From positions 2,910,501-2,974,500 of the forward strand of contig NZ_CP086106.1 of NCBI RefSeq assembly GCF_016765655.2: a stretch of 64,000 nt of DNA. Direction: 5' to 3'. This stretch comes from Skermanella mucosa. Lineage in GTDB: Bacteria; Pseudomonadota; Alphaproteobacteria; Azospirillales; Azospirillaceae. This document shows positions 54,937 through 63,683 of the stretch, one piece after another; the stretch's first letter is position 1, and every line of letters starts with the position of its first letter. The notes beneath the pieces are model-generated. The model did no database searches and was not told the DNA's origin. It worked only from the letters and a program-made list of their open reading frames with translations. Both the position numbers and the translations under genes were made by a program.

Positions 54937-55998
54937 ATGACGACCATCTACCGCCCCATATCCGATCCCCTGGAATTCGATACCTTCGGCTGCCACCCGT
55001 TCGAGAACGATCCCGCGACGCCTGACCGGACCAACCGGCAAGTCTTCCTTCGCCGCCAGGTCGCCGACTGGAACGTGGACATGAAGGATGGCTCCCAGCT
55101 TCAGTTCTGGGGCTTCAAGGACCCGGACGTTTCCGGAAGCGACTCCCCCTGGCCGTCCAAGCTCATCCGGGTGAAGCAGGGCCAGGTCTTCCATTGCGAG
55201 TTCAAGCCGACCAAGGGTGCCCACACCATCCATTGGCACGGCATCGAGCCCACGCCCATGAACGACGGCGTCGGCCACACCTCGTTCGAGGTCAAGAGCA
55301 GCTACGTCTACCAGTGGTGCGCCCACCAGGCCGGGACCTATCTGTACCACTGCCACAAGAACACGGTCCTTCATTTCGAGATGGGCATGTACGGCGTGCT
55401 CATCGTCGATCCGCTGACCAAGAGCCCGGACACCAACAACCCCAACTATCTCTACGATCCCTTGCCGCGGGACGAGGTCTCCGACATCACGCCCGGCGCG
55501 CCCTACTCGGCCGAATCGATCCTGGTGTTCGACGACGTCGATCCGGTGTGGCACAAGCTCGACCACAATGCCGGCATGTGCGGCGACGATGTCGGACTGG
55601 ACAAGTTCAACCCGACCTACTTCCTGATCAACGGCGTCCACAACGGCAGGACCCAGACGGACTCGCGGACGGTCACCCGGATGACCGCCGGGCGCAACCT
55701 GATGCTCCGCGTCGCCAACGCCTCCTACAGCCGGCTGCATATCACCCTGCCGTTCAACTGCTACATCGTCGAGGTGGACGGCCGTCCCCTGCGGACCAAT
55801 CGTGCCAAGGGCTGGTTCTCGGCTCCGGAATTCAAGGCGGCCGGCAGCAGGCTCGAGGTCGCCGTGGCCCAGCGCTACGGCATCTGGGTCCCGGAAGTGC
55901 CGCGCGGCGACCATCGGATCATCGGCAACTTCCATCACTGGATCACGAACAAGCGGCACTTCGACGGCACCGCCATCGCCAAGATCGTGGCTCTCTGA
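54937..55998 (+). CDS. Multicopper-oxidase-like protein B (no signal peptide; N-terminal copper motifs only)
   Basis: The protein has 353 residues. Domain 1 has motif 1, HTIHWHGIEP (His96, 99, 101), and a combined trinuclear/type-1 motif, YHCHKNTVLHFEMGMYG (His138-Cys139-His140, His146, Met149). Domain 2 (about 200-350) has a cupredoxin-like pattern (NLMLRVANASYSRLHI) but no HxH or HCH ligands. It complements protein A, encoded 108 bp upstream, which has motifs 3 and 4 only. No signal peptide is visible (MTTIYRPISDPLEFDTFG), so export may rely on piggy-backing on the Tat substrate A (inference). It ends 18 bp before the SCO gene. Confidence 0.85.
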   Translation: MTTIYRPISDPLEFDTFGCHPFENDPATPDRTNRQVFLRRQVADWNVDMKDGSQLQFWGFKDPDVSGSDSPWPSKLIRVKQGQVFHCEFKPTKGAHTIHWHGIEPTPMNDGVGHTSFEVKSSYVYQWCAHQAGTYLYHCHKNTVLHFEMGMYGVLIVDPLTKSPDTNNPNYLYDPLPRDEVSDITPGAPYSAESILVFDDVDPVWHKLDHNAGMCGDDVGLDKFNPTYFLINGVHNGRTQTDSRTVTRMTAGRNLMLRVANASYSRLHITLPFNCYIVEVDGRPLRTNRAKGWFSAPEFKAAGSRLEVAVAQRYGIWVPEVPRGDHRIIGNFHHWITNKRHFDGTAIAKIVAL

Positions 55999-56016
55999 GC
56001 GGAAGGAATCTCGACC

Positions 56017-56988
56017 ATGCGGACCATCACTTTGCCGAGGGGTGCCGGACGCGCGGCGGTCCTCGCCGGGCTCCTGATGGGCGGTGCCGCCCTCCTGCTC
56101 GGCACGGCCCCGCTCTCCGCCCGGGCGGAGGGCGGCCACGCTGGCCATTCGGAACGGGGCCATTCGGAACGGGGCCATTCGGAACCGGGCCATTCGGAAC
56201 CGGCCCAAACGGAGCCGGCAAAGGCCGATGCCGCCCCGGCCGCCGCGGGCCATGGCGGTTACGGCGCCCACAGCGGCTGGCCGGAGCCGAAGAAGCTGGG
56301 CGGCGACTTCAGCCTGACCGACCATACCGGACGCAAGGTGACGCTGGCCGACTTCAAGGGCAGGGCTACCGCCTTCTACTTCGGCTATACCCAGTGCGAC
56401 GATATCTGCCCGATCATCGGCACCAAGCTTGGCATGGCGGTCGACCTGATGGGGGAGATGGGGGATCAGGTCAACATCGCCATGATCAGCGTCGATGACC
56501 GCAACGACGGGCCGGAGCAGCTCGCGACCTTCGTCGCCAAGCAGCACCCGCGCCTGATCGGCCTGTCCGGCAACCGCCGCGAAATCTACGAGGTCGCGGC
56601 CAAGTACCGGGTCCGCCGCGACTACGTGATGCAGAACCAGGTGGCCAAGGAAGGCGACGAGCCCGCCGGGGAGCATGCCGGCGGCCACGGCGCCCACGGC
56701 AACGGGGATCACGGCAACGGGGATCACGGCCAGGAGCAGCACGAGGCCACTCCGATCTCCGCCGAGGCGACCTCCGAGGAAACGACCGAAGGACCTCGGA
56801 CGCCGGGACAGCGGATCAGGATCCGGTCGGCTTCCGACGATGCGACGCGGCTGCACAACATGGCGATGGCGCATACCACGCACATCTACCTCCTGAACAA
56901 GGAAGGCCAAGTTGTCCGATATATTTACCCAAGTATGTCGCCAGAACAGCTTGCCAAGCGGCTCACCGACCTGATCAATGAAGGCTGA
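56017..56988 (+). CDS. SCO1/SenC family copper chaperone with His-rich insertions
   Basis: The protein has 323 residues. Signal or anchor helix (about 8-36), then a GHSER/GHSEP repeat stretch. The thioredoxin-like SCO domain has FYFGYTQCDDICPIIG (CxxxC copper site), ISVDDRNDGPEQL and the distal His in AHTTHIYLLNKEG. A second His-rich insert (AGGHGAHGNGDHGNGDHGQEQ) of about 60 residues interrupts the domain before the distal His; ordinary SCO proteins lack it. It probably loads copper into the oxidase pair encoded 18 bp upstream rather than cytochrome oxidase, whose genes are absent here. Confidence 0.92.
   Translation: MRTITLPRGAGRAAVLAGLLMGGAALLLGTAPLSARAEGGHAGHSERGHSERGHSEPGHSEPAQTEPAKADAAPAAAGHGGYGAHSGWPEPKKLGGDFSLTDHTGRKVTLADFKGRATAFYFGYTQCDDICPIIGTKLGMAVDLMGEMGDQVNIAMISVDDRNDGPEQLATFVAKQHPRLIGLSGNRREIYEVAAKYRVRRDYVMQNQVAKEGDEPAGEHAGGHGAHGNGDHGNGDHGQEQHEATPISAEATSEETTEGPRTPGQRIRIRSASDDATRLHNMAMAHTTHIYLLNKEGQVVRYIYPSMSPEQLAKRLTDLINEG
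56143..56202. repeat. Four 15-bp tandem repeats in the SCO gene
   Basis: Four near-identical 15-bp units (GGCCATTCGGAACGG type) encode GHSER-GHSER-GHSEP-GHSEP, a His-rich periplasmic linker next to the signal sequence. Copy number could vary in frame. Confidence 0.9.
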
Positions 56989-57036
56989 TCGCCGCCGGCG
57001 GGAAACGGCGGGTGATCGCGATTGGAGATGCTGTTC

Positions 57037-58080
57037 ATGGCCGCGACGGGCACGCTTACCGAAAACGCACTGAAGGGCTGGCGCTGGTGGACCGGCGAGC
57101 TGAGCTCCTGCGTGCCGCGCCGGCTGCGCACGCTGGTCCAGCCCAAGGACCTGCGCGTCGAACTGGCGGCCGACGCGATCACCGTCCGCCGGTCGGCCCG
57201 CTCGTCCTCGACCTTTCCGCTGCCGCTCGGCGCCGCCGACCGCGAGTCCCTGAAGCGGCTGCTTAAGCGTCGCCGCATAGCGGTCGTGTTCGCGGCGGGC
57301 CGCGCCGTCACCAGCACGGTCGAACTTCCGCTCGCTGCGGAGCGCTCGGCCCTCCAGGCCCTTCGCTTCGAGGTCGACCGGCGCACCCCGTTCAAGGCGG
57401 ACCAGGTCCATCTCGGGTATCGCGTCCGGCAGCGCGACAGCGCCGGACGCCGCCTCGTGGTCGACATGATCTGCGTTCCGAAGCGCCTGCTCGTGCCGAT
57501 CCGCGATGTCCTGGCCGACGCGGAGGGATCCATCGGATCGCTGTCCGTGGACCTTCCCGACGGCAGCGTCGATCTCGGTTTCGGCGCCGCCCGCCCCGCC
57601 GTCGGCGGTGCGGGACGGATCGTGGCGTTGGGCTGGGCGATCGGCCTGGGCGCCGCGCTGGCTGGTGTCCTGGTTCCCCTGGTCCGCCTCGAGACGACGG
57701 CCGAAAGCCTGGAGGCCGAGGTTGCAGACCTGCGCCTGAGGGCCGGAAAGGCGGGTGAACTCGAACGCCAGATCACCGAGATCGCCGACCGCGAGAAGGC
57801 GCTCGATGCGTTCCTGGCCGACAAGGTTCCCCTGGTCCTGCTGGCGGAACTGGCCCGCATCACCGGTGACGACACCTACCTGACGGGCTTCCGGTTCGAT
57901 GGCCGCTCCGTCCAGATCGACGGCTCGGCCAGATCGGCCGCCGGCGTCGCCGAGGTGATCGAGGGATCGCCCCATTTCCGGAACCCCGTCTTCCGCACGG
58001 CCGTCGTTCCCTCGACCGATGCGGGCGAGGATTTCTCCCTCAGCTTCGAGCTGGAGCGCGCGGCACCGGAGGTCCGATGA
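57037..58080 (+). CDS. gspL: Type II secretion protein GspL-like (PilN-domain)
   Basis: The protein has about 347 residues. The N-terminal cytoplasmic part (about 1-190) is a reduced PilM/GspL-like domain (LRVELAADAITVRRSARS, LRFEVDRRTPFKADQVHLGY). One membrane helix lies at about 200-222 (RIVALGWAIGLGAALAGVLVPLV), then a periplasmic coiled coil and PilN-like ferredoxin fold (VLLAELARITGDDTYLTGFRFDG). GspL links GspE to the periplasmic assembly. ATG 57037 has GGAG at good spacing; ATG 57028 and TTG 57022 are alternatives. It follows SCO by 48 bp and overlaps gspM by four bases. Confidence 0.85.
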   Translation: MAATGTLTENALKGWRWWTGELSSCVPRRLRTLVQPKDLRVELAADAITVRRSARSSSTFPLPLGAADRESLKRLLKRRRIAVVFAAGRAVTSTVELPLAAERSALQALRFEVDRRTPFKADQVHLGYRVRQRDSAGRRLVVDMICVPKRLLVPIRDVLADAEGSIGSLSVDLPDGSVDLGFGAARPAVGGAGRIVALGWAIGLGAALAGVLVPLVRLETTAESLEAEVADLRLRAGKAGELERQITEIADREKALDAFLADKVPLVLLAELARITGDDTYLTGFRFDGRSVQIDGSARSAAGVAEVIEGSPHFRNPVFRTAVVPSTDAGEDFSLSFELERAAPEVR

Positions 58081-58655
58081 ACACCCTGACCATTTCACCC
58101 CGTCTCTCGAAGCTGCTGGCGCTGACGATCCTCGTCACGCTGGTCATGGGATCGGTCAACCTCGTCGTCCTTCCCCTGCTGGACCGCTTCGAGGCGGCCC
58201 AGGCCAGGCTGGCCGACGCGGCGGCCTGGCGTGCGCGCCTGACGGCGGCGGTGCAGCGCATACCCGCGCTCGAACAGACGCTGCAGGAAACCAAGGAGGC
58301 CGCCGGCAGCCGGAAGGGCATCCTGCGCATCGAGAACGAGGCGCTCGGGTCCGCCGAATTCCAGAAGCTCATCCAGAAGCTCGTGGCGGAATCCGGCATC
58401 CAGCAGCGCAGCATCCAGCCGGTGCCGGCACGGCGGGAGCATGATGCGGTCCAGCTCGGGATCCGCGTCAGGGCCACCGGCGACGAAGCGTCCCTGGCAA
58501 GGCTTCTCGGCGCCGTCCAGCAGCATGATCCGTCGCTTGCCGTGCGCAGCCTTCATATCGCCGCCGACTCCGTCCGCGGAGACCCGTCGGCACAGGCCCC
58601 CCAGATCGACCTGCAGGCGGATTTCGACATCCTGGCCATCGAGGACCGTAAGTAA
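58077..58655 (+). CDS. gspM: Type II secretion protein GspM-like (PilO-type)
   Basis: The protein has 192 residues. A membrane helix (about 14-36, LALTILVTLVMGSVNLVVLPLL), a coiled coil (ALEQTLQETKEAAGSR) and a ferredoxin-like domain (FQKLIQKLVAESGIQQRSIQPV) match GspM/PilO. It partners GspL in the inner-membrane platform. It overlaps gspL by four bases and shares one base with the next gene. Confidence 0.85.
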   Translation: MNTLTISPRLSKLLALTILVTLVMGSVNLVVLPLLDRFEAAQARLADAAAWRARLTAAVQRIPALEQTLQETKEAAGSRKGILRIENEALGSAEFQKLIQKLVAESGIQQRSIQPVPARREHDAVQLGIRVRATGDEASLARLLGAVQQHDPSLAVRSLHIAADSVRGDPSAQAPQIDLQADFDILAIEDRK

Positions 58656-59233
58656 TGAGCCCTTCGTCCCCCCTTCTCATGTCGTTGTTCGCCATGGCAG
58701 CCGGCGGCATGGTGCTGGCCCAGGGACTGGGCTGGCAGCCGGAAGAGCCGGCGACGGACATCCCGGCGGCGTCCTTCGAGGTGGAACGGGTGCAGCCCCA
58801 CGACACGGGCGACCAGGTCGCGGCCGATATCGACGTGCTGCTGCAAAGGCCCGCCTTCACGCCCGGCCGACGTCCTTCCGTCCCGGCGGTCGCCGGGACC
58901 GCCACCACGGAGGAGGAACTGGCGCAGGCCGACGTTCCGGTGCCGAAGGTTCTCGGGGTTGCCGTCTCGTCGGTCCGGGCGGTGGCGGTGGTGACGGAGG
59001 CCGACGGCGGCCCGACCCGCCGGGTCGCGACCGGGGATGAGCTCGCCGGTTGGCACGTCGTCGCGATCGACCGCGAGAGGGTGACCTTCGGATCGAATGC
59101 GGTGCAAGCCGTCGTTTATCTGAAGCGATCGGGGGACCGGCAGCGGGTGGAGGTCACTCCCCTGGTCTCCGAGGTTGCGGAACGGGATGCGCGGGAACAG
59201 TCGCAGAAGCCCGAACCCGATCCCCTTTTCTGA
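58655..59233 (+). CDS. GspC/GspN-like type II secretion protein
   Basis: The protein has 192 residues. An N-terminal membrane helix (LLMSLFAMAAGGMVLAQGLG) precedes a periplasmic segment LQRPAFTPGRRPSVP and an HR-like beta domain (VPKVLGVAVSSVRAVAVVTEADGG, RRVATGDELAGWHVVAIDRERVTF). That is the arrangement of the GspC HR domain that contacts secretin N0, or of short alphaproteobacterial GspN-labelled proteins. No PDZ domain. It would supply the otherwise missing inner-to-outer membrane link of this T2SS (inference). Confidence 0.7.
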   Translation: MSPSSPLLMSLFAMAAGGMVLAQGLGWQPEEPATDIPAASFEVERVQPHDTGDQVAADIDVLLQRPAFTPGRRPSVPAVAGTATTEEELAQADVPVPKVLGVAVSSVRAVAVVTEADGGPTRRVATGDELAGWHVVAIDRERVTFGSNAVQAVVYLKRSGDRQRVEVTPLVSEVAERDAREQSQKPEPDPLF

Positions 59234-59436
59234 CGTTCGGACAAAGCAGCACCGGAATCGCGAAGAATAGGCGTATCTCCAAAGCGTGCTCGACGCTCCC
59301 GGTTAGGGATAAGCCGAATAAAAGGAAAAGTGCCGGGAATTTATCCGCAGTGGAATCGTCATCCCCCTGAACGCGTCCCCGGTTCGAAAGCCGTCGCGGA
59401 CGCACCCGATGAACAGGCTTCAGGGAACGTCATCCA

Positions 59437-61602
59437 ATGCGGCTCGGTCCACGCCAATGGCTCTTGTCAGCCTCGACTTGTCTCCTTACCGCTGCGACGG
59501 TGACCAGCCTCTGGTCGTCCCTGGCAGTCGCCCAGACCACGCCGGAACAGGAGCCGACCACCGAACTCGAGATCATCGAGGATATCGAAGATACCGAGCC
59601 CGAAGACGAAGTCATCGACGTCACCGAACCCGATGACCGTCCCCTGGAATCCCTCAAAGGCAAGGCGCCGCCGCTGCCCGACCTGACCGGCATCGTCAAG
59701 AATGCCGCCTGGGCCAAGGCCGCCGGCAAGGCGCTGTTCTGGGACCAGCAGATCGGAAGCGACACGGTGGCATGCGCCAGCTGCCATTTCCGGGCCGGGG
59801 CCGATCCGCGCGTGACCAACCAGCTCAACCCCGGGCTCAATGCCGGCGACAAGATGTTCGGCTCCACGGCGGGCACCGGCCTGATGGCGTCCGGCCAGGC
59901 CGCCGGCCCCAACATCACGCTGAAGCCGGAAGATTTCCCGTTCCGCAAACTGCAGAATCCGAACAACGCGAAGAGCAAGGTGCTGTTCGACACCAACGAC
60001 GTGGCGGCTTCGGCGGGCACCTTCGCCGGCGACTATGTCGGCACGATCGAACGCCCCAAGCAGCGGCCGCGGGCCACCAACACCGACCGTTGCAGGATGT
60101 CCACCCACGAGGTCTTCAACGTCCTTGGCCACGGCACGCGCAAGGTCGAGCCCCGCAATAGCCCGACCGTCATCAACGCCGTGTTCTACCACCGGAACTT
60201 CTGGGACGGCCGGGCGAACAACCTGTTCAGCGGCGTCGGCGTGTTCGGCCGCCGGGATATCCGCAACGACCCCGCGGCGCGTCTTCTGGTGATGAAGCCC
60301 GACGGCTCCGTTGCCTTGCAGAACGTCCGCCTGGAGAACGCGAGCGCCGCTTCCCAGGCGGTGGGACCGCTGCTCAGCGATTTCGAAATGTCCTGCACCG
60401 CGCGCACCTTCGCCGACATCGGCCGCAAGATGATGGCCCAGCAGGCACTCAAATTGCAGACGGTCCATACGGAAGACAGCCTTTTCGGCACCGGCGGACC
60501 GGTGGGCGACATCATCACCGCTTCCAAGATCGGCCTGAAGCATACCTACGGGGAAATGATCCAGAGGGCGTTCGCCAAGCGCTTCTGGGGGTCTCCCGAC
60601 CGCTTCAGGTTCGAGACCGGCGCCGACGGCACCGTCAGCGTGGTGCAGGACCCCAACGGCTACACCCAGATGGAGCTGAACTTCCCGCTCTTCTTCGGCC
60701 TCTCCGTCATGCTGTACGAGGCCACCCTCATCTCCGACGACAGCCCGTTCGACCGCAACCAGCTTACGGCACAGCAGAAGCGCGGCAAGGAGATCTTCGA
60801 GGGCAAGGGCAAGTGCATCGCCTGCCACGACGGCCCGCTGATGTCGAAGGCCGCCCATGTGTCGGACCAGGGAAAGCAGCCCAAGCTGGTGGAGCGCATG
60901 CCCATGAGCGACGGCAATCCCTCGCTCTATGACAACGGCTTCTACAATATCGGCGTCCGGCCTGTGCAGGAGGACCTGGGCGTGGGCGGCACCGATCCCT
61001 GGGGCAAGCCGCTCTCCTTCTCCCGCCAGTGGGTCCAGGGGCGCAAGCTCGACTCCTTCCTGATCAACGCCTGCGATTTCGAAGTTCCTTTCCCCGGCCA
61101 GGAAGCAGTCGGGTGCGATGGGGACGTCGTTCCTCCGGGCATCAACCTGAGGGACGAGCGCCTGGCGGTGAACGGCGCCTTCAAGACCCCCACGCTGCGG
61201 AACGTGGCGCTGACCCCGCCCTACTTCCATAACGGCGGGCAGGCCACCCTGCAGCAGGTCATGGCCTTCTACAACCGCGGCGGCGACTTCAGCAGCGCGA
61301 CCAAGTCCCCCGACGTGACCCCGCTGGGCCTGACCCTCGCCGAGCAGGATGCGCTGGTGGCCTTCATGCAGTCGCTGACCGACGAAAGGGTTCGCTGCTC
61401 GCGCGCGCCCTTCGACCACCCCGAACTCCTGATCCCCGACGGCCACAAGCCGGACACCGTGAAGGCCGACGGTCGCCTGGCCGACCGGCTGCGGGTCCTG
61501 AACGCCACCGGCGCCGCCGGTTACCCCTCCGACAGGTGTCCGTCCAACACCGGCAATCTTTTCGACATGGCGCGCAACATCAACGGCATGCCTATCCGGT
61601 AA
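59437..61602 (+). CDS. Large di-haem cytochrome c peroxidase/MauG-like protein
   Basis: The protein has 721 residues. A signal peptide (cut near AVAQTT, about 33) precedes an acidic stretch (about 38-70). Two haem c sites: CASCH at residues 113-117 and CIACH at 460-464. Conserved CCP/MauG segments include ALFWDQQIGSD, PTVINAVFYHRNFWDGRA, GFYNIGVRP and AFKTPTLRNVALTPPYFHNG with TLQQVMAFYNRGGDF. Standard bacterial CCPs are about 320-470 residues; the roughly 345-residue spacing between haem sites here is long. It would act in the periplasm or outside on peroxide or as a protein-modifying oxidase. It lies 203 bp after the T2SS/oxidase run on the same strand. Confidence 0.9.
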   Translation: MRLGPRQWLLSASTCLLTAATVTSLWSSLAVAQTTPEQEPTTELEIIEDIEDTEPEDEVIDVTEPDDRPLESLKGKAPPLPDLTGIVKNAAWAKAAGKALFWDQQIGSDTVACASCHFRAGADPRVTNQLNPGLNAGDKMFGSTAGTGLMASGQAAGPNITLKPEDFPFRKLQNPNNAKSKVLFDTNDVAASAGTFAGDYVGTIERPKQRPRATNTDRCRMSTHEVFNVLGHGTRKVEPRNSPTVINAVFYHRNFWDGRANNLFSGVGVFGRRDIRNDPAARLLVMKPDGSVALQNVRLENASAASQAVGPLLSDFEMSCTARTFADIGRKMMAQQALKLQTVHTEDSLFGTGGPVGDIITASKIGLKHTYGEMIQRAFAKRFWGSPDRFRFETGADGTVSVVQDPNGYTQMELNFPLFFGLSVMLYEATLISDDSPFDRNQLTAQQKRGKEIFEGKGKCIACHDGPLMSKAAHVSDQGKQPKLVERMPMSDGNPSLYDNGFYNIGVRPVQEDLGVGGTDPWGKPLSFSRQWVQGRKLDSFLINACDFEVPFPGQEAVGCDGDVVPPGINLRDERLAVNGAFKTPTLRNVALTPPYFHNGGQATLQQVMAFYNRGGDFSSATKSPDVTPLGLTLAEQDALVAFMQSLTDERVRCSRAPFDHPELLIPDGHKPDTVKADGRLADRLRVLNATGAAGYPSDRCPSNTGNLFDMARNINGMPIR

Positions 61603-61630
61603 ACTGTCCGTGGCGGATCACTCCGGCAAT

Positions 61631-61673
61631 GGCCCGGGCCAGGCGGCAACGCCCGGCCCGGGCCTTTCGTTTT
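61631..61673 (+). terminator. Rho-independent terminator of the peroxidase gene
   Basis: GGCCCGGGC (61631-61639) pairs with GCCCGGGCC (61656-61664), followed by TTTCGTTTT. It begins 29 bp after the peroxidase stop. Confidence 0.85.
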
Positions 61674-61960
61674 GATGTGAGGGGATGGCCGAGGCCGTCT
61701 CGCGCGCGGATCGCCTCCGCTCGATCGCGGCCGCGGCCGAGCCCTGGCCTTGGGCCTTCTACCCTGACGCCGCCGCCGGCGACGACAGTGCCTGTCGCAG
61801 GACACCATCTTGAGCCATGCTTGAGCCATGCCGTAGCCGCCCGATGGATCGCCGCTGTCGTCCGGCGCCGCCGTGAGGAACCTGGCCCGGAGTGCATCCC
61901 TCCAATCCCGCCGGAACAATGCACCATGTGACCCCGGGACCGGACTAGAGCAGACACACG
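61674..61960. other. Spacer between two terminators
   Basis: About 290 bp of high-G+C sequence lie between the peroxidase terminator and the terminator of the opposing gene. No coding sequence was supported on either strand. Confidence 0.4.
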
Positions 61961-62002
61961 AAAAAGGGGGTGCAGCCGTAAAGGCCGCACCCCCGTCTTT
62001 TC
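61961..62002 (-). terminator. Intrinsic terminator of the secreted-protein gene (possibly bidirectional)
   Basis: GGGGGTGC (61966-61973) pairs with GCACCCCC (61987-61994), with GCC/GGC extending the stem. On the minus strand the stem is followed by TTTTT; on the plus strand by GTCTTTT. It lies about 56 bp downstream of the minus-strand gene ending at 62051. Confidence 0.85.
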
Positions 62003-62050
62003 TACTTCACCGATACGAAGCCGCCGGTTTTCCCGAGACAGCCTTGAGCA

Positions 62051-63094
62051 TCAGTCGATGCGGATCTCCACCTCGACCAGGGGAGAGTTGGCGCCTGCAT
62101 ACTGCGCGCGGACCTTCGCGGGGCATCCCAGCGTCGTCGTGATGCGGGCGTCGAAGTCATACACGCCGAATGTCCCGACGTCCGCGACAGCGGGAGTCGT
62201 ACCGTATTCGGCGCGCGCGATCCCGTTCAAGGCGGGCTTGAAGATGTTGACGTTGCCCGTCGCATTGCCGGACGGGTTGTGGACGCCTCCCCGGACTTCC
62301 AGGTCGATCGTATTGGCGTCACGTTCCCGGCACTGTGCCCTCTGGATGCTGACGGCAGGATTTGCCGCCACCGCGTCGACCAGTTCGCCGCCCGTGGCTT
62401 CGACGACGAATGCGAACAGAACCTTCTCGTCGTTGGGCGGCGTGCCGATTTTGCCGTAGTGCCCCTCCGCCGCGACGAGCGTACCCGGCAGAAGCGTCGT
62501 CGGCTTGATCCGGAAACCGTACTCGTTGAGCATCGGCGAGCCCTTGTAGCGGGCATCGTAGAGAGGGTGAGTGCCGTCCAGGTTTTTCTTCATGGCGGGA
62601 TAGGACTGGCCGGTCGGAGTGCTGGGCAGGAGGATGACCTTGCTGCCTTCGATGTCAAACCAACGCTCACCTGCCGTGTTCACGTTTTTCCGGACCGTCC
62701 CAAGAAGGACGTTTTCAGCCGTGTCGGCGTAGAAGGTGTCGGCCGTGACATTACCGAATTGGTCGCTCGTGCCGGTGACGATCGAGGTGCCGCCGATGAA
62801 CCCCCGTTCGCTGCCCGTAAAGCCGGGAATGGCCTTCGTGCTCCACAGATCCTCGGCACTGATCGTGCCCGAGGCAGTCGTGATGATCGTTCCAGGAACT
62901 ATATCGACCCAGACCCCCATCACCTTCGCTCGGCTGTTGTCCTTGTCCAACTCCTCGAGCTTGCCTTCGATCTCGACTTCCTGCGTTGTTACCTGGGCCA
63001 CGGCAGGCGCAGGAGCCATCACGACGGTCGCTGCCAACATCGGCTGGGTCAGCAGGGCTGTAGACATAAGAATAGTGCGAGTGAGATTGCGCAT
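62051..63094 (-). CDS. Secreted protein of unknown function
   Basis: The protein has 347 residues. The signal peptide (MRNLTRTILMSTALLTQPMLAATVVMAPAPAVAQ, cut near residue 34) is clear. The mature part is beta-rich: EVEIEGKLEELDKDNSRAKVMGVWVDIVPGT resembles an OB-like or DUF5666-type strand set, then GFIGGTSIVTGTSDQFGNVTA and a C-terminal immunoglobulin-like stretch (ARAEYGTTPAVADVGTFGVYDFD). Two cysteines (QCRERD, LGCPAK) could form a disulfide. No family was recognised with confidence. It faces the oxidase/T2SS run and could be a T2SS cargo (inference). ATG 63094 was preferred to GTG 63100. Confidence 0.75.
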   Translation of the reverse strand: MRNLTRTILMSTALLTQPMLAATVVMAPAPAVAQVTTQEVEIEGKLEELDKDNSRAKVMGVWVDIVPGTIITTASGTISAEDLWSTKAIPGFTGSERGFIGGTSIVTGTSDQFGNVTADTFYADTAENVLLGTVRKNVNTAGERWFDIEGSKVILLPSTPTGQSYPAMKKNLDGTHPLYDARYKGSPMLNEYGFRIKPTTLLPGTLVAAEGHYGKIGTPPNDEKVLFAFVVEATGGELVDAVAANPAVSIQRAQCRERDANTIDLEVRGGVHNPSGNATGNVNIFKPALNGIARAEYGTTPAVADVGTFGVYDFDARITTTLGCPAKVRAQYAGANSPLVEVEIRID

Positions 63095-63683
63095 GAGCAC
63101 GTCCTCGGTGCCGCTCTCCTATTAAGAGCGTTATGTTACAGATGCAGGCTTTCGGGAAACCCTCAAGGTAACTGTCTTCAACTATCGTATCGGACAGGCA
63201 TGGGTTATTATTACTTGAAAGTCAGCAAAGCGCTCTTCGGCATATGGCATGGACTTTGGTCATATATTGAATGAACCAGCCTCTCCAGCCACTACGGACT
63301 CTTGTTATTTTCTTCTCCGGGCCGACGGAACGACGAATTAGCACCTCCCCTATCACTGCTTTCACTGCGATGACGGTTGGGAGAAGCCGATATTCCTCAG
63401 AAAATAGCATCTTGAAGGAGTAAACCTTTTCTGCAGGGGCGGGGGCTGGAATACCCGGCCTGCAGGTACTCCGCCCGGCTTCCGACAGCATCTTCGGCAG
63501 ATCGCGGAAGTAGACAGGTGCGGTGGAGAAGACCATGGAGTGACGAGTCCGGAAAACTCCATGCATATCTCGGATTCGTCGACAATGTTTACCTGGATCA
63601 AGGCGCACCCTCCCCCGGTCGGCCAGGATTTTCCGAAATGCGCCTGCGGACGGCTCCGCGGGTTCCGAGGGAGGAAGACGGCG
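63095..63683. other. Divergent intergenic region
   Basis: There are 589 bp between the secreted-protein gene and the stress-protein gene. Minus-strand frames present here have no recognisable domain and irregular composition. The left part is A/T-richer and should hold both promoters. GGGAGGAAGACGGCG precedes the next gene as its ribosome-binding site. Confidence 0.45.

Noticed and set aside
54862-58098. 1078-codon frame opposite the oxidase B, SCO and gspL genes
   Set aside because: Antisense shadow of three recognised genes.
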